Below, one piece after another: positions 10,719 through 20,115 of a DNA stretch of 64,000 nucleotides (its first letter is position 1; every line of letters begins with the position of its first letter). The notes beneath the pieces were generated by a model. It had not been told where the DNA came from. It worked only from the letters and a program-made list of their open reading frames with translations, and did not search any database. Both the position numbers and the translations under genes were made by a program. The DNA comes from Paenibacillus mendelii (GTDB lineage: Bacteria; Bacillota; Bacilli; Paenibacillales; Paenibacillaceae). Location of the stretch: NCBI RefSeq assembly GCF_024498075.1, contig NZ_JANHOF010000026.1:1-64000 (forward strand), read 5' to 3'.

Positions 10719-10741
10719 ATTCCGACTAATTCAGTTGGTAT
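10719..10741 (-). promoter_or_regulatory. Rrf2-family-like operator in the cysK leader
   Basis: An interrupted palindrome, CCGACT-5 bases-AGTTGG, flanked by AT on one side and TAT on the other, lies directly downstream of the cysK -10. It resembles the IscR/Rrf2 class of sites (YYGACT-N5-AGTCRR). CymR, the B. subtilis cysteine repressor, is an Rrf2 protein, so a role in sulfur control is plausible. The match is to a remembered consensus. Confidence 0.6.
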
Positions 10742-10748
10742 TGTATAT

Positions 10749-10778
10749 ATCTTAACAATGTCCACCAGTCGTTGTCAA
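10749..10778 (-). promoter_or_regulatory. sigma-A promoter of cysK
   Basis: Minus-strand -35 TTGACA (10773-10778) and -10 TAAGAT (10749-10754), 18 bp apart. Transcription would start inside or at the edge of the palindrome at 10719-10741. Confidence 0.75.
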
Positions 10779-10806
10779 TAGATAGTTTTGGCTCCTGTAA
10801 AGATTT

Positions 10807-11760
10807 TCATGACGTCGGCGTTATCGTTGCATTATATTTCTTAAGCAGCGCGTCCTCAATGCTCTGAAGGGAGTCCGCCTTCGACAGTGCCAGCTGTTTA
10901 CGCGCAATTTCTCGTATCTGACTAGCGTCCAATAGCTTCGATTCCTGCTTTTCCAGCAGTTGTATGACAGCCTGTCCGTCTTGAACGGGAACGGGTCCGG
11001 CCATCTCGCCGATATCCAGCTCCTCCGCCGCTGACAGCACGTCACTCTCGAAGAAAGGATCATCGGCGTCGACTAAGCCCAGATCGCCTCCGTCATCAGC
11101 TGTATCCTGATCGATCGAATACGTTCTGGCCATCAGCGCAAAGTCTTCCCCTGCAGTCAGCTTCTTCAATACATCATTTGCCTCCCGCTTGTTCTCGGAT
11201 ACGATCCATGCCAGCCGGTATCGGGTTTGCGGGGCAAACTCGGCTTTGTTGGCTTCTATATAGTCATCCACCTCAGCATCTGTAACATGAATCGGACGTA
11301 TGGCGATTTTCTCCAGAAGGAGGCGATATTCCGTATCTGCACGAATGGCCTCCGGGGTCAGACCAAGCTGGTCCTTCATTGCAGTATAATAATGCTCTTG
11401 ATCCTCATAACCAGCCATCATGGCATCAAGCTCCTCTTGCAGCTCGGCTGGCTCGATCACAAGCCCGGAAGCCGCGGCTTCCAGCCGTATGGCGGCACGT
11501 ACCATTAAAGTACGCAGCATGGCATCGCCATATTGGAGCCGAAGCTGCTCCTCGAGATCCGCTGTTAGAACCGGATCTCCACCAACGGTAGCCGCAACTA
11601 ACCGAGCATGACTGCCCGGCTCACCGCCATCGTCTTTATCGTTATCTGCTGGCGGGCTGTCGGCGGGGGACAGCACCCTTGTTATGACAACGACGGTTAA
11701 TACGATCATACAAACGGCCTGAAGCATCACAACGCTTCTCAATACCCGGTCCTTCTTCAT
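10807..11760 (-). CDS. membrane-anchored PrsA/SurA-like foldase (YacD type)
   Basis: 317 residues with one N-terminal membrane anchor (about residues 9-30), an acidic linker, a SurA/PrsA-type helical domain and a parvulin-like domain (about 178-275). By position, between hslO and cysK, it is the counterpart of B. subtilis yacD. The canonical parvulin histidines are not evident: the usual ASHIL strand reads YRLAWIV (181-187) and the usual GYH strand reads GQAVIQL. It may therefore act as a chaperone rather than an isomerase. The GGAGG site is 8 bases before ATG. Confidence 0.85.
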   Translation of the reverse strand: MKKDRVLRSVVMLQAVCMIVLTVVVITRVLSPADSPPADNDKDDGGEPGSHARLVAATVGGDPVLTADLEEQLRLQYGDAMLRTLMVRAAIRLEAAASGLVIEPAELQEELDAMMAGYEDQEHYYTAMKDQLGLTPEAIRADTEYRLLLEKIAIRPIHVTDAEVDDYIEANKAEFAPQTRYRLAWIVSENKREANDVLKKLTAGEDFALMARTYSIDQDTADDGGDLGLVDADDPFFESDVLSAAEELDIGEMAGPVPVQDGQAVIQLLEKQESKLLDASQIREIARKQLALSKADSLQSIEDALLKKYNATITPTS

Positions 11761-11775
11761 TATGCCAACCTCCGA

Positions 11776-12669
11776 CTATCGCATCGGTTTCGGCTTCGCT
11801 TGATCGAGCAGCAGTTCTAGCTGTGGGCGGTCAAACACATACGTTTCGTTGCAGAAATGGCATACAACCTCAGCGCGTCCGTCATCTTCGATTAACTGGT
11901 TTAATTCATGCTCCCCCATGCTGATGAGCGTCTTCTCGACCCGTTCGTGCGAGCATTTGCATTGAAATACAATGTCTAGTGTATCCATTAGCTGTAAATC
12001 ATCGCCGACAAGCCGTCTAAGCACTCCCTCCGGCGTTTCACCTTGACCGAGCAGCGTAGTCACGGACGGCATGACTGCTACGGCTTGCTCCAGCCTTGTA
12101 ATTTCTTCATCGGTTACACCAGGCATTAGCTGAACAATGAAACCGCCAGCATGAAGGACCGATCCATCCGTATCGACAAGCACACCTAGTCCGACAACGG
12201 AAGGCGTCTGCTCCGATGTGGCAAAATAGTACGTAAAGTCCTCGGCAAGCTCTCCTGAAATAATCGGAATACTGCCCCGATAGGGTTCCTTCAGACCAAG
12301 GTCTTTAATGATGTGGATGTAGCCGCTGCGTCCAACTGCGCCCGCAACATCAAGCTTTCCCTGCGCATTGCTGGACAGCTGTACCTCTGGGTTATCCACA
12401 TAGCCTCGCACTTCGCCGTGTGCATTCGCGTCGATGACGATTTGCCCGGCTGGCCCATCGCCTTTAACCTGAATCGTTATTTTCTCTTCACCCTTCAGCA
12501 TAGCTCCCATCATAGCTCCTGCCGCTGCCGTTCGCCCAAGCGCAGCGGTCGTAGTCGGGTACGTGTCATGACGACGACGGAGCTCATCGACAAGCTGCGT
12601 GCTCCGGACAGCGAATACACGGATTTTTCCACCCCATGCCGTTCCGCGCACCAGTATATCCTTATCCAA
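11776..12669 (-). CDS. hslO: redox-regulated chaperonin Hsp33
   Basis: Holdase chaperone switched on by oxidation. The four zinc-binding cysteines are present as C237-x-C239 and C270-x2-C273 in the C-terminal switch domain. The core domain has GDGPAGQIVIDANAHGEVRG. The start is TTG at 12669, nine bases after AAGGAGG. Length 297 residues is standard. It is the second gene after coaX, as in B. subtilis. Confidence 0.96.
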   Translation of the reverse strand: MDKDILVRGTAWGGKIRVFAVRSTQLVDELRRRHDTYPTTTAALGRTAAAGAMMGAMLKGEEKITIQVKGDGPAGQIVIDANAHGEVRGYVDNPEVQLSSNAQGKLDVAGAVGRSGYIHIIKDLGLKEPYRGSIPIISGELAEDFTYYFATSEQTPSVVGLGVLVDTDGSVLHAGGFIVQLMPGVTDEEITRLEQAVAVMPSVTTLLGQGETPEGVLRRLVGDDLQLMDTLDIVFQCKCSHERVEKTLISMGEHELNQLIEDDGRAEVVCHFCNETYVFDRPQLELLLDQAKPKPMR

Positions 12670-12700
12670 TGTTAATTCCCTCCTTATGATTAAACAGCTT

Positions 12701-12728
12701 CGGCTGTCTAACAGAAATCAGACAGCCG
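12701..12728 (-). other. stem-loop between coaX and hslO
   Basis: Perfect 9-bp inverted repeat (CGGCTGTCT with AGACAGCCG) in the 96-base coaX-hslO gap, followed on the minus strand by only a short T stretch. It may be a leaky terminator or a processing or stability hairpin within the operon. Confidence 0.5.
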
Positions 12729-12765
12729 GTCAGCTAGTTCGATATTAATTTCGTCGTATATCCGA

Positions 12766-13533
12766 CTACTCTTGATTGCGTTCGTATATAATACGAAGCC
12801 CTTCGAGCGTAATCAAAGGATCCACCAGCTCAATCGTCTCCGATTCGCTGGCGATCAGCTCCGCTAGCCCGCCGGTCGCAACGACACGCGGCGTTACCTT
12901 AAACTCGCGGCGTATTCGGCCTACGATGCCATCAACCTGCCCGGCATAACCGAATATAATGCCCGCTTGCATCGATGTCACCGGATTACGCCCGATAACG
13001 CTCTTGGGCTTCACGAGCTCAATGCGCGGCAGCTTCGCCGCCCGCTGGTATAACGCTTCCGTCGAAATGCCGATGCCCGGTACGATAGCCCCGCCCATAT
13101 AATTGCTGCCCGCATCAATATAGTCGAAGGTCGTCGCTGTACCAAAATCGACGATAATAAGCGGTGAGCCGTATTTCTCAATACCGGCCACGGAATTGAC
13201 AATCCGGTCGGCCCCGACTTCCCGCGGATTCTCATACCGGATGTTCAAGCCTGTCTTAATTCCAGGCCCGACGATAAGCGGCGCTTTGCCTAGATACTGG
13301 TGGCATAGCTGCTCCAAGGTCCGCATTAATGGAGGAACGACGGAGGAGATCACAACACCCTCCATCTGATTAAGCGTAACGCCGGCTATGTGAAACAGAT
13401 TGTGAATCATAATACCGTACTCGTCCACCGTAGCGGACCGGTTCGTGCTCAGCCGCCAATGATGCAGCAGCGTCCGCTGCTTATAGATGCCGAGAACAAT
13501 ATTGGTATTGCCCACATCCACGACTAGAATCAC
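12766..13533 (-). CDS. coaX: type III pantothenate kinase
   Basis: Catalyses the first step of coenzyme A synthesis. The actin-like ATPase fold shows the N-terminal phosphate loop [10 protein letters not shown], the core [19 protein letters not shown] and the C-terminal ATGGLA. The open frame runs upstream to 13776, but that part is the antisense of nadC and makes no sense as protein. The GTG at 13533, nine bases after GGGAGG, gives the normal 255 residues. It overlaps the nadC stop by 4 bases, which indicates coupling. Confidence 0.95.
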   Translation of the reverse strand: MILVVDVGNTNIVLGIYKQRTLLHHWRLSTNRSATVDEYGIMIHNLFHIAGVTLNQMEGVVISSVVPPLMRTLEQLCHQYLGKAPLIVGPGIKTGLNIRYENPREVGADRIVNSVAGIEKYGSPLIIVDFGTATTFDYIDAGSNYMGGAIVPGIGISTEALYQRAAKLPRIELVKPKSVIGRNPVTSMQAGIIFGYAGQVDGIVGRIRREFKVTPRVVATGGLAELIASESETIELVDPLITLEGLRIIYERNQE

Positions 13534-14429
13534 GCCGTCGGTCCTCCCTTTTTCTCGTTCAAGTCCAGGCTGATATCCAGCGATTGAAACGAATAGGTAA
13601 GTCCGCCTACGGAGATCACATCCACGCCGCATTCTGCAATTGAGCGAACCGTATCGAGCCGGACGCCGCCCGATGCCTCTACGATGACATGAGGAGCGCG
13701 CGATTTGATCCGATCCACAGCTTCTTTCATTTGCGCAAGCGACATGTTGTCGAGCATAATAATGTCTGCCCCGCAAGCTAATGCTTCGTCCACCTGCGCG
13801 AATGACTCCGTTTCCACCTCGATTTTCATCGTATGGGGAATTTGCCTGCGGGCACCTTGTACAGCTTGCGTAATGCCACCCGAGCCTTTAATATGGTTGT
13901 CTTTAATCATGACCGCATCATATAGGCCGAATCGATGATTGGATCCCCCGCCTATGCGCACAGCATACTTCTCGAGAATCCGGTGTCCTGGCGTCGTCTT
14001 CCTTGTGTCCGCCAGCCTTACGGGCAGTCCGCCGAGAGCGTCGATGAAGCTGCGCGTTTTCGTAGCGATACCGGACAACCGTTGAAGCAGGTTCAGCGCC
14101 AGACGCTCGCCTGTCAGCAGACTGTGCGTGCTGCCTTCCACCTCTGCAATGACGGTTCCCTTCGATACCTTCGTACCATCCGATACAAGCTCATGGAAAG
14201 TAAGCGCTGGATCAACGACGTCGAAGACAAGTCTGGCAATAGGCATACCCGCTAAGACGCCGCTCTCTTTCACATGGATGACTGCTTTGGAACGGCTGCC
14301 CGCCTGTATTGTCGTCCAGCTCGTTATATCGCCTGTCCCAATATCTTCAGCAAGCCAAGCCCGTATTTGTTCACGGAGCGCGCTCTCGGTACCTCCGACT
14401 GCGCTAATTCCCGCCTTGTCCAGAACCAT
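13530..14429 (-). CDS. nadC: nicotinate-nucleotide pyrophosphorylase (carboxylating)
   Basis: Quinolinate phosphoribosyltransferase, which turns quinolinate and PRPP into nicotinate mononucleotide. Signatures: [59 protein letters not shown] and VEASGGV. At 299 residues it is full length. It starts inside the 3' end of nadB (26-base overlap) and overlaps coaX at its end. Confidence 0.96.
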   Translation of the reverse strand: MVLDKAGISAVGGTESALREQIRAWLAEDIGTGDITSWTTIQAGSRSKAVIHVKESGVLAGMPIARLVFDVVDPALTFHELVSDGTKVSKGTVIAEVEGSTHSLLTGERLALNLLQRLSGIATKTRSFIDALGGLPVRLADTRKTTPGHRILEKYAVRIGGGSNHRFGLYDAVMIKDNHIKGSGGITQAVQGARRQIPHTMKIEVETESFAQVDEALACGADIIMLDNMSLAQMKEAVDRIKSRAPHVIVEASGGVRLDTVRSIAECGVDVISVGGLTYSFQSLDISLDLNEKKGGPTA

Positions 14430-16044
14430 TCTCGATCAGCTCCTCCGTTACCCCATACTCCCGGTGCAATACTGTATGCTTCCGCCATTCAACATCATTG
14501 CGAAGGGGAAAGTCTTCCCGGTAATGCGCTCCCCGACTTTCCATCCGCGAAAGCGCCGCCTGCGTCGTGAGCATCGCACATGTAAGCAGATTGGCAAATT
14601 CATATTCTTCCCGCTGTTTCAGTACCGACTGGAAAATCGGAAGCTGGCGCTTAAGCTCCTCAAGCCCCTTCTCCAGTCCTTTTCCATCACGCCGTAAACC
14701 CGCATAGCGCAGCATAACCTTCTGCAGCTTCAAGCGTTTCTCCACGACAGCCTGCATAGGTGCGCTGCTTCTTGCGCGCTCGCGGGAATCGCCCCAATTT
14801 CGCGGCTTCAGAGCCAGTGGTTCGAGCTCGTGAATTCGCTCTACGATACGGCGGCCGAATACGATCGCTTCCGACAAGGAGTTACTCGCCAGCCGATTTG
14901 CCCCATGGACACCTGTAGATGAGCACTCGCCGCACGCAAACAATCTGGCAATATTCGTCTCGCCGCTCAAGTCGGTTTTTACGCCACCCATCATATAATG
15001 CGCAGCAGGCGCTACTGGAATCCAGTCCGAAGTCAGATCAAGACCATAATTCAGACAGAACTCATATATATTCGGAAAGCGGTGCTTGACCATATCTGCG
15101 GATTCATGCGTAATGTCTAAATAAATGAAAGTGGAACGCGTTTCCTCCATCTCGCTTACAATCGCTCTGGCCACGACATCACGCGGTGCCAGCTCCAGCT
15201 GCTCATGATACCGCTCCATGAACCGCTCACCCTTAATATTGCGCAATACCGCACCTTCTCCACGCACGGCCTCCGAAATGAGGAAGCGCGGCGCACCAGG
15301 GTAACAGAGCGATGTCGGATGAAATTGGATGAACTCCACATCCTGAATATACGCCCCTGCGCGATATGCCATCGCGATTCCATCGCCTGTGGCGACATCA
15401 GGGTTCGTCGTGTACCGATACAATTGACCGGCGCCGCCCGAACATAGAATCGTTGCCTTGCCTCTTACGAATAAACGCTGCCCGTCCGGCTTCTGTACGA
15501 TTGCACCGCAGCACTCTCCCTCTTCCGTGACCAGATCGATCACAAAGTGGTCATCCCACACTTCAATCCGCGGATCGGCCTTCGCTCTCTCGGACAATGC
15601 ACGAACGATTTCAAAGCCCGTAGCATCCCCATTCGCATGCAAAATACGACGCTGGCTGTGCGCGCCTTCCTTCGTCAGCGCGTATGCACCGTTCTCTTGA
15701 TCGAACTGGGTGCCCATATGCACCAAATCCTGTACCCCTGCCGTCCCTTCATGCACAAGGACGTCAACGGCCTCGAACGAGCAAAGTCCAGCACCGGCTA
15801 CCAGCGTATCCTGACGATGATAGGCAGGAGAATCGTCTTCGGAGACGACCGCGGCAATACCGCCCTGGGCGTAGCGCGTGTTGCTGTCGAGCAGCGATTT
15901 CTTGGTAATCATGAGGACATTATCTGTAGCGCTTACTTTCAGCGCCGTAAAAAGACCGGCAATGCCGGCCCCGATAACGATGACATCCTTCTCAATGACT
16001 GGAAGATCATCTATCGCAACATCTATTAAATATCGAGGAATCAT
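14404..16044 (-). CDS. nadB: L-aspartate oxidase
   Basis: FAD enzyme that oxidises aspartate to iminoaspartate for NAD synthesis. The N-terminal dinucleotide fold VIGAGIAGLFTAL is followed by RYAQGGIAAV, FIQFHPT, and the HGANRLASNSLSEA signature of the succinate dehydrogenase/aspartate oxidase family. Two starts are possible. ATG 16044 (546 residues, AAAGGA upstream) begins at the conserved MIPRYLID and is chosen. ATG 16083, one base past the nadA stop with AGGTGA upstream, would add 13 residues. Confidence 0.95.
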   Translation of the reverse strand: MIPRYLIDVAIDDLPVIEKDVIVIGAGIAGLFTALKVSATDNVLMITKKSLLDSNTRYAQGGIAAVVSEDDSPAYHRQDTLVAGAGLCSFEAVDVLVHEGTAGVQDLVHMGTQFDQENGAYALTKEGAHSQRRILHANGDATGFEIVRALSERAKADPRIEVWDDHFVIDLVTEEGECCGAIVQKPDGQRLFVRGKATILCSGGAGQLYRYTTNPDVATGDGIAMAYRAGAYIQDVEFIQFHPTSLCYPGAPRFLISEAVRGEGAVLRNIKGERFMERYHEQLELAPRDVVARAIVSEMEETRSTFIYLDITHESADMVKHRFPNIYEFCLNYGLDLTSDWIPVAPAAHYMMGGVKTDLSGETNIARLFACGECSSTGVHGANRLASNSLSEAIVFGRRIVERIHELEPLALKPRNWGDSRERARSSAPMQAVVEKRLKLQKVMLRYAGLRRDGKGLEKGLEELKRQLPIFQSVLKQREEYEFANLLTCAMLTTQAALSRMESRGAHYREDFPLRNDVEWRKHTVLHREYGVTEELIENGSGQGGN

Positions 16045-16084
16045 CGCGTCGACTTTCCTTTCTTCGGAAAGAGAGTAGCGCATG

Positions 16085-17023
16085 CTACTTCACCTGTAAC
16101 ATGCGCTCCAAGGATAAACGGGCTTGATCAGCAACCTGCTGTGGAACATAAATTTGTGGCTGCATCGTTTCCAAACACTTGACGAGCTTCTTCAAGTTGT
16201 TCACTTTCATATTCGGGCAGACCAAATATTTGGTGGCAAAATGGAATGTCTTGTCTGGGCTGTCCTTACGCAGCTGGAAACCGGTGCCGTCTTCCGTGCC
16301 GACGATAAACTCTTTACCTTCCGATTCCTTACAATATTTGATGATGGCGGTTGTGCTGCCGACGAAATCGCCAAGTGCGACGACTTCTGGACGGCACTCT
16401 GGATGGACGACGAACTCCGCATTGGGATATTTCGCTTTCATCTCTTCTACATCTTTGACGGTTAACATGTCGTGGGTGTTGCAGTAACCTTCCCAAATAA
16501 TCATTTTTTTGTCGGTATTCTGCTGCACGTAGTGCCCCAGATTCTTATCCGGTACCCAAATGATTTCGTCCGAATCGACCGAGTTCACAACGCGAACGGC
16601 ATTCGCCGATGTGCAGCAAATATCGGTCTCCGCTTTAATTTCAGCCGAGGAGTTGATATACGTAACCACTTTAGCATTCGGATGCTGTGCCTTCAATTTA
16701 CGCAGGCCATCCACGTTAACCATGTCCGCCATCGGGCAGCCGGCACGCTCATCAGGAATAATGACGGTCTTGTTCGGCGCCAGAATCTTCGCGCTCTCCC
16801 CCATGAAATGGACACCGCAAAATACGATTACATCCGCATCCGTCTGTGCCGCTTTCTGGGCGAGCAGGAATGAATCCCCGCGGAAATCAGCCACCTCTTG
16901 AATTTCATCACGCTGGTAATAATGAGCAAGAATAATGGCATTGCGTTCTTTCTTCAATTGCATCAGGCGATCGCGCAGCTCGCGGTTTTGCTCCGCTTTA
17001 CGCTCCATTGCCAATGCTTCCAT
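16085..17023 (-). CDS. nadA: quinolinate synthase A
   Basis: [4Fe-4S] enzyme that condenses iminoaspartate with dihydroxyacetone phosphate to give quinolinate. The three expected cluster ligands are in AGCPMAD (C96), EGYCNTH (C181) and LVCPNMK (C269). ILAHYYQRDEIQ, VFCGVHFMGE and VHPECRPEV are family motifs. The ATG at 17023 follows AGGAGAG and gives 312 residues; an upstream ATG at 17080 lacks a site. First gene of nadA-nadB-nadC-coaX. No nadR or nifS-like gene is next to it, unlike B. subtilis. Confidence 0.96.
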   Translation of the reverse strand: MEALAMERKAEQNRELRDRLMQLKKERNAIILAHYYQRDEIQEVADFRGDSFLLAQKAAQTDADVIVFCGVHFMGESAKILAPNKTVIIPDERAGCPMADMVNVDGLRKLKAQHPNAKVVTYINSSAEIKAETDICCTSANAVRVVNSVDSDEIIWVPDKNLGHYVQQNTDKKMIIWEGYCNTHDMLTVKDVEEMKAKYPNAEFVVHPECRPEVVALGDFVGSTTAIIKYCKESEGKEFIVGTEDGTGFQLRKDSPDKTFHFATKYLVCPNMKVNNLKKLVKCLETMQPQIYVPQQVADQARLSLERMLQVK

Positions 17024-17090
17024 GGACAAATCTCTCCTCTTGTTTACGTAATAAACATGACTTTGTGAACAGAAGCACAATCTTGTCGAT

Positions 17091-17167
17091 ACAGGTACTT
17101 ATAGTGTGGACCATAGGTTGTGAATTCATTAATTAAGAATAAATTTACACGGGTGCCGGGTACCTGT
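17091..17167 (-). promoter_or_regulatory. split inverted repeat around the nadA promoter
   Basis: Perfect 8-bp arms ACAGGTAC (17091-17098) and GTACCTGT (17160-17167) flank the nadA promoter; the upstream arm overlaps the -35. Spaced arms of this kind can hold a repressor that loops DNA. The half-site is similar to what I remember of NiaR/YrxA sites in Firmicutes, but I cannot verify that. Confidence 0.4.
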
Positions 17168-17170
17168 CAA
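17142..17170 (-). promoter_or_regulatory. sigma-A promoter of the nad operon
   Basis: Minus-strand -35 TTGACA (17165-17170) and -10 TAAATT (17142-17147), spacing 17 bp, about 120 bases before nadA. Confidence 0.75.
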
Positions 17171-17345
17171 TAAAGACGGCGAAAGAAAAACCGCCATACA
17201 CCACGGAAAGGGTAGCATGAGGGGGCACAACGCGCAGAATGGACCAATTTGAGCTGTTTTGATCTTCATACGCATATAGCAGGAAAGCGCCCACTTATTC
17301 GTGCATTATTCTATATTTCTACAGGAGAATGTCCTGCCGCTTCGA

Positions 17346-17409
17346 CATAAAAAAGCTGCTCCCATCTCCTTATACACGGCTGCATATAAGGAGGTGTGAA
17401 CAGCTTTGC
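17346..17409 (-). terminator. ftsH terminator
   Basis: Large minus-strand hairpin: outer arms AAGCTG/CAGCTT and an inner CTCCTTATA/TATAAGGAG stem, then a run of six T. It begins 18 bases after the ftsH stop. The rest of 17171-17345 shows nothing I can name. Confidence 0.85.
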
Positions 17410-17426
17410 TCATCTATTGCGTTTCA

Positions 17427-19436
17427 TTAACTCTTATTATTATTTGACCCATCGTCATCATTGCCGCTATCCGGATCAACCGGAGGTGTCGCTTCACCTG
17501 GCTCGCGGGTTTGGATGCGAACCTTTACTCCGCCGATCGTATCTACAATCGGTTCTGTCGTAGGCTCTTCCGGCGTTTCTCCGTCAGAGGAGTCGCCGCC
17601 TTCCAGTGTACCATGATCGATCAAGCGCTTGATTTGTTCAAGCTCAAGCGTTTCTTCAGCAAGCAAGGTTTGCGCGATGAGATGAACTTCCTTGCTCTTC
17701 TCCGTCAGCAAGTTCTTCGCACGCTCATAACATTGATTAATGAAATTTTGCATTTCTTGATCAATCTCATACGCAATGGCGTCGGAATAGTTCTGCTCAT
17801 GCCCGATATCGCGGCCCAGGAAAACCTGCCCCTGTGAGCTTCCGAACTGCATCGGTCCAAGCTTGTCGCTCATGCCGTATTCCATAATCATGCTGCGTAC
17901 GATGCTCGTCGCGGACTTGAAGTCACTGTAAGCGCCTGTGCCGATTTCACCGATAAACAGTTCCTCGGCGACACGTCCCCCCAGCAGCCCGGTCACTTTA
18001 TCGAGCAGCTCTTGCTTGGTTGTCAGCATGCTGTCTTCTTTTGGAAGCATGATGACATATCCGCCTGCGCGTCCGCGCGGGATAATGGTTACCTTATGAA
18101 CCGCATCCGCATGCTCCAGGAAGTAGCCGATAATGGTGTGTCCTGCTTCGTGATAAGCGACGATGCGCTTCTCACGGTCGCTGATGACACGACTGCGTTT
18201 CTCGGTTCCGACGATGACACGATCGATCGCTTCATCAACCTCGCGCATCGCGATGTCCTTCTTGTTGCGGCGTGCCGCCAGCAATGCAGCTTCGTTCAGC
18301 AGGTTCTCGAGATCGGCACCGGTAAAGCCGGTCGTCCGCTTCGCAATAACATCCAGCTTCACATCCTTCGCCAGCGGTTTGTTGCGGGCATGAACCTTCA
18401 ATACGGCTTCGCGGCCTTTCACATCTGGACGGTCAACCGTAATTTGACGGTCGAAACGGCCTGGACGCAGAAGCGCCGGGTCAAGAATATCCGGACGGTT
18501 GGTTGCCGCCACAATGATAATACCTTCATTCGCACCGAAGCCGTCCATCTCAACGAGGAGCTGATTGAGCGTTTGCTCCCGTTCGTCATGACCGCCGCCG
18601 AGTCCGGCGCCGCGCTGACGTCCCACAGCATCGATTTCATCGATAAAGATAATACATGGAGCATTCTTCTTCGCGTTCTCAAACAAATCGCGTACGCGAG
18701 AGGCACCGACGCCGACAAACATCTCGACAAAATCGGAACCGGATATACTAAAGAAAGGCACGCCTGCTTCACCTGCAACTGCACGTGCAAGGAGCGTCTT
18801 ACCGGTACCTGGAGGTCCGACAAGCAGAACGCCTTTAGGAATGCGCGCGCCTACAGCTGCGAATTTACGCGGGTCTTTCAAAAACTCGACTACCTCGACG
18901 AGCTCCTGCTTCTCTTCATCTGCGCCTGCCACGTCCTCGAATGTGATCCGTTTCTTCTCTTCGTTATACAAGCGTGCCCGGCTCTTGCCAAAGTTCATGA
19001 CTTTGCCGCCGCCGCCCTGCGCTTGATTCATAAGGAAGAAGAACAGAACGAAGATGATCACGAAAGGGATGATCGACGTTAAGAACGTCAGCCAGATGCT
19101 TGGCTCTTTCATTGGCTTGTTGGTAAGTTTGACCTGGTTCTTCTCTGCGAGATCGTGAATTTCTTTAACGACGAATTCTTCTACGTTGGTGTGTGTGTAG
19201 AAGCTAGTCGATTTCTCATTCTCGGGATTTGTTTTATATTCACCAGTGACCAAGTAGGAATAGCCGTCAAATTGATAATTCAGCTCGTTGACATTGTTGT
19301 CAACAAGTGCCTGCTTCAGCTGGTCGTATCGAATTTCGACGGTTGTATCATTTTGGCTGCTGATAAATTGGAAGATCCCGACGGTCACTAAAAAAATGAT
19401 CAAATAAAATCCAGTGTTGCGGATGATCCGATTCAT
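17427..19436 (-). CDS. ftsH: ATP-dependent zinc metalloprotease FtsH
   Basis: Membrane-anchored AAA protease for quality control and, in Bacillus, for starting sporulation. Two N-terminal membrane segments (about 8-26 and 112-136) bracket an extracytoplasmic domain. The AAA domain has Walker A GPPGTGKT (207-214), [15 protein letters not shown] and RPGRFDRQ. The M41 zinc site is YHEAGH near residue 430. The C-terminal 45 residues are a disordered, acidic tail. Length 669. It is the last gene of yabS-yabT-tilS-hpt-ftsH with its own likely promoter. Confidence 0.97.
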   Translation of the reverse strand: MNRIIRNTGFYLIIFLVTVGIFQFISSQNDTTVEIRYDQLKQALVDNNVNELNYQFDGYSYLVTGEYKTNPENEKSTSFYTHTNVEEFVVKEIHDLAEKNQVKLTNKPMKEPSIWLTFLTSIIPFVIIFVLFFFLMNQAQGGGGKVMNFGKSRARLYNEEKKRITFEDVAGADEEKQELVEVVEFLKDPRKFAAVGARIPKGVLLVGPPGTGKTLLARAVAGEAGVPFFSISGSDFVEMFVGVGASRVRDLFENAKKNAPCIIFIDEIDAVGRQRGAGLGGGHDEREQTLNQLLVEMDGFGANEGIIIVAATNRPDILDPALLRPGRFDRQITVDRPDVKGREAVLKVHARNKPLAKDVKLDVIAKRTTGFTGADLENLLNEAALLAARRNKKDIAMREVDEAIDRVIVGTEKRSRVISDREKRIVAYHEAGHTIIGYFLEHADAVHKVTIIPRGRAGGYVIMLPKEDSMLTTKQELLDKVTGLLGGRVAEELFIGEIGTGAYSDFKSATSIVRSMIMEYGMSDKLGPMQFGSSQGQVFLGRDIGHEQNYSDAIAYEIDQEMQNFINQCYERAKNLLTEKSKEVHLIAQTLLAEETLELEQIKRLIDHGTLEGGDSSDGETPEEPTTEPIVDTIGGVKVRIQTREPGEATPPVDPDSGNDDDGSNNNKS

Positions 19437-19465
19437 CCCCTACCTCCTCTCAAGACGCTTAAGAT

Positions 19466-19495
19466 ATTTTACCATAGCATGATTCCCCACTACAA
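19466..19495 (-). promoter_or_regulatory. probable ftsH promoter
   Basis: Minus-strand -35 TTGTAG (19490-19495) and -10 TAAAAT (19466-19471), 18 bp apart, about 30 bases before the ftsH start. The -35 is imperfect. Confidence 0.5.
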
Positions 19496-19575
19496 ACGGT
19501 TTGATGAGGGAGGTACATCTACAGTGAATCGCATCCTTCATGTATTGTATGGCTTAGCCAGGGCGGACAATTCCG

Positions 19576-20115
19576 CTACTTCTCGTAGACCTCCGGCTTC
19601 AAAATGCCGATGAATGGCAGGTTGCGGTATTTCTCCGCGAAGTCTAGACCAAATCCGACGACGAAGGCATCCGGTAGAACAAACCCTTTGTAATCCGCCT
19701 CCAATTCGACCTTGCGTCCAGCCGGCTTGTCAAACAACGTCACGAGTGTGACCGATTTGGCATTGCGGCGCTCCAATACATCAATCAGGTAGCTAAGCGT
19801 CAATCCGCTGTCTATAATATCTTCGACAATGAGTATGTCCCGTCCTTGAACAGGTGTGTCCAAATCTTTAATAATTTTGACAACGCCTGACGTCTTCGTG
19901 GACTGACCATAGCTCGAAACCGCCATAAAGTCGATTTCAAGCGGGATTGTGATTGTTTTAACCAAATCAGACATGAAAATAAACGCGCCTTTCAAGACGC
20001 AAATGACGAGCGGATTCCGCCCTTCAAACTCTTGGCTGATGGTCTCGCCAAGTTCTTTCACTTTCTGCTGAATCTGGTCGCTGTCGTACAGAATTTCTTG
20101 AATATCATTCAGCAA
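19576..20115 (-). CDS. hpt: hypoxanthine phosphoribosyltransferase
   Basis: Purine salvage enzyme joining hypoxanthine or guanine to PRPP. The PRPP-binding loop reads [17 protein letters not shown] (about residues 93-109), and [10 protein letters not shown] is the flexible loop. Length 179 is typical. It overlaps tilS by 11 bases, the same arrangement as in B. subtilis, where HprT and TilS together also activate ftsH. Confidence 0.96.
   Translation of the reverse strand: MLNDIQEILYDSDQIQQKVKELGETISQEFEGRNPLVICVLKGAFIFMSDLVKTITIPLEIDFMAVSSYGQSTKTSGVVKIIKDLDTPVQGRDILIVEDIIDSGLTLSYLIDVLERRNAKSVTLVTLFDKPAGRKVELEADYKGFVLPDAFVVGFGLDFAEKYRNLPFIGILKPEVYEK

Noticed and set aside
12392-12400. Perfect DnaA box TTATCCACA
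   Set aside because: Single copy inside hslO coding sequence; no cluster or AT-rich unwinding element, so not an origin.
13534-13776. N-terminal extension of coaX
   Set aside because: It would overlap nadC by 240 bases and reads as Arg/Cys-rich nonsense; GTG 13533 has a proper ribosome site.
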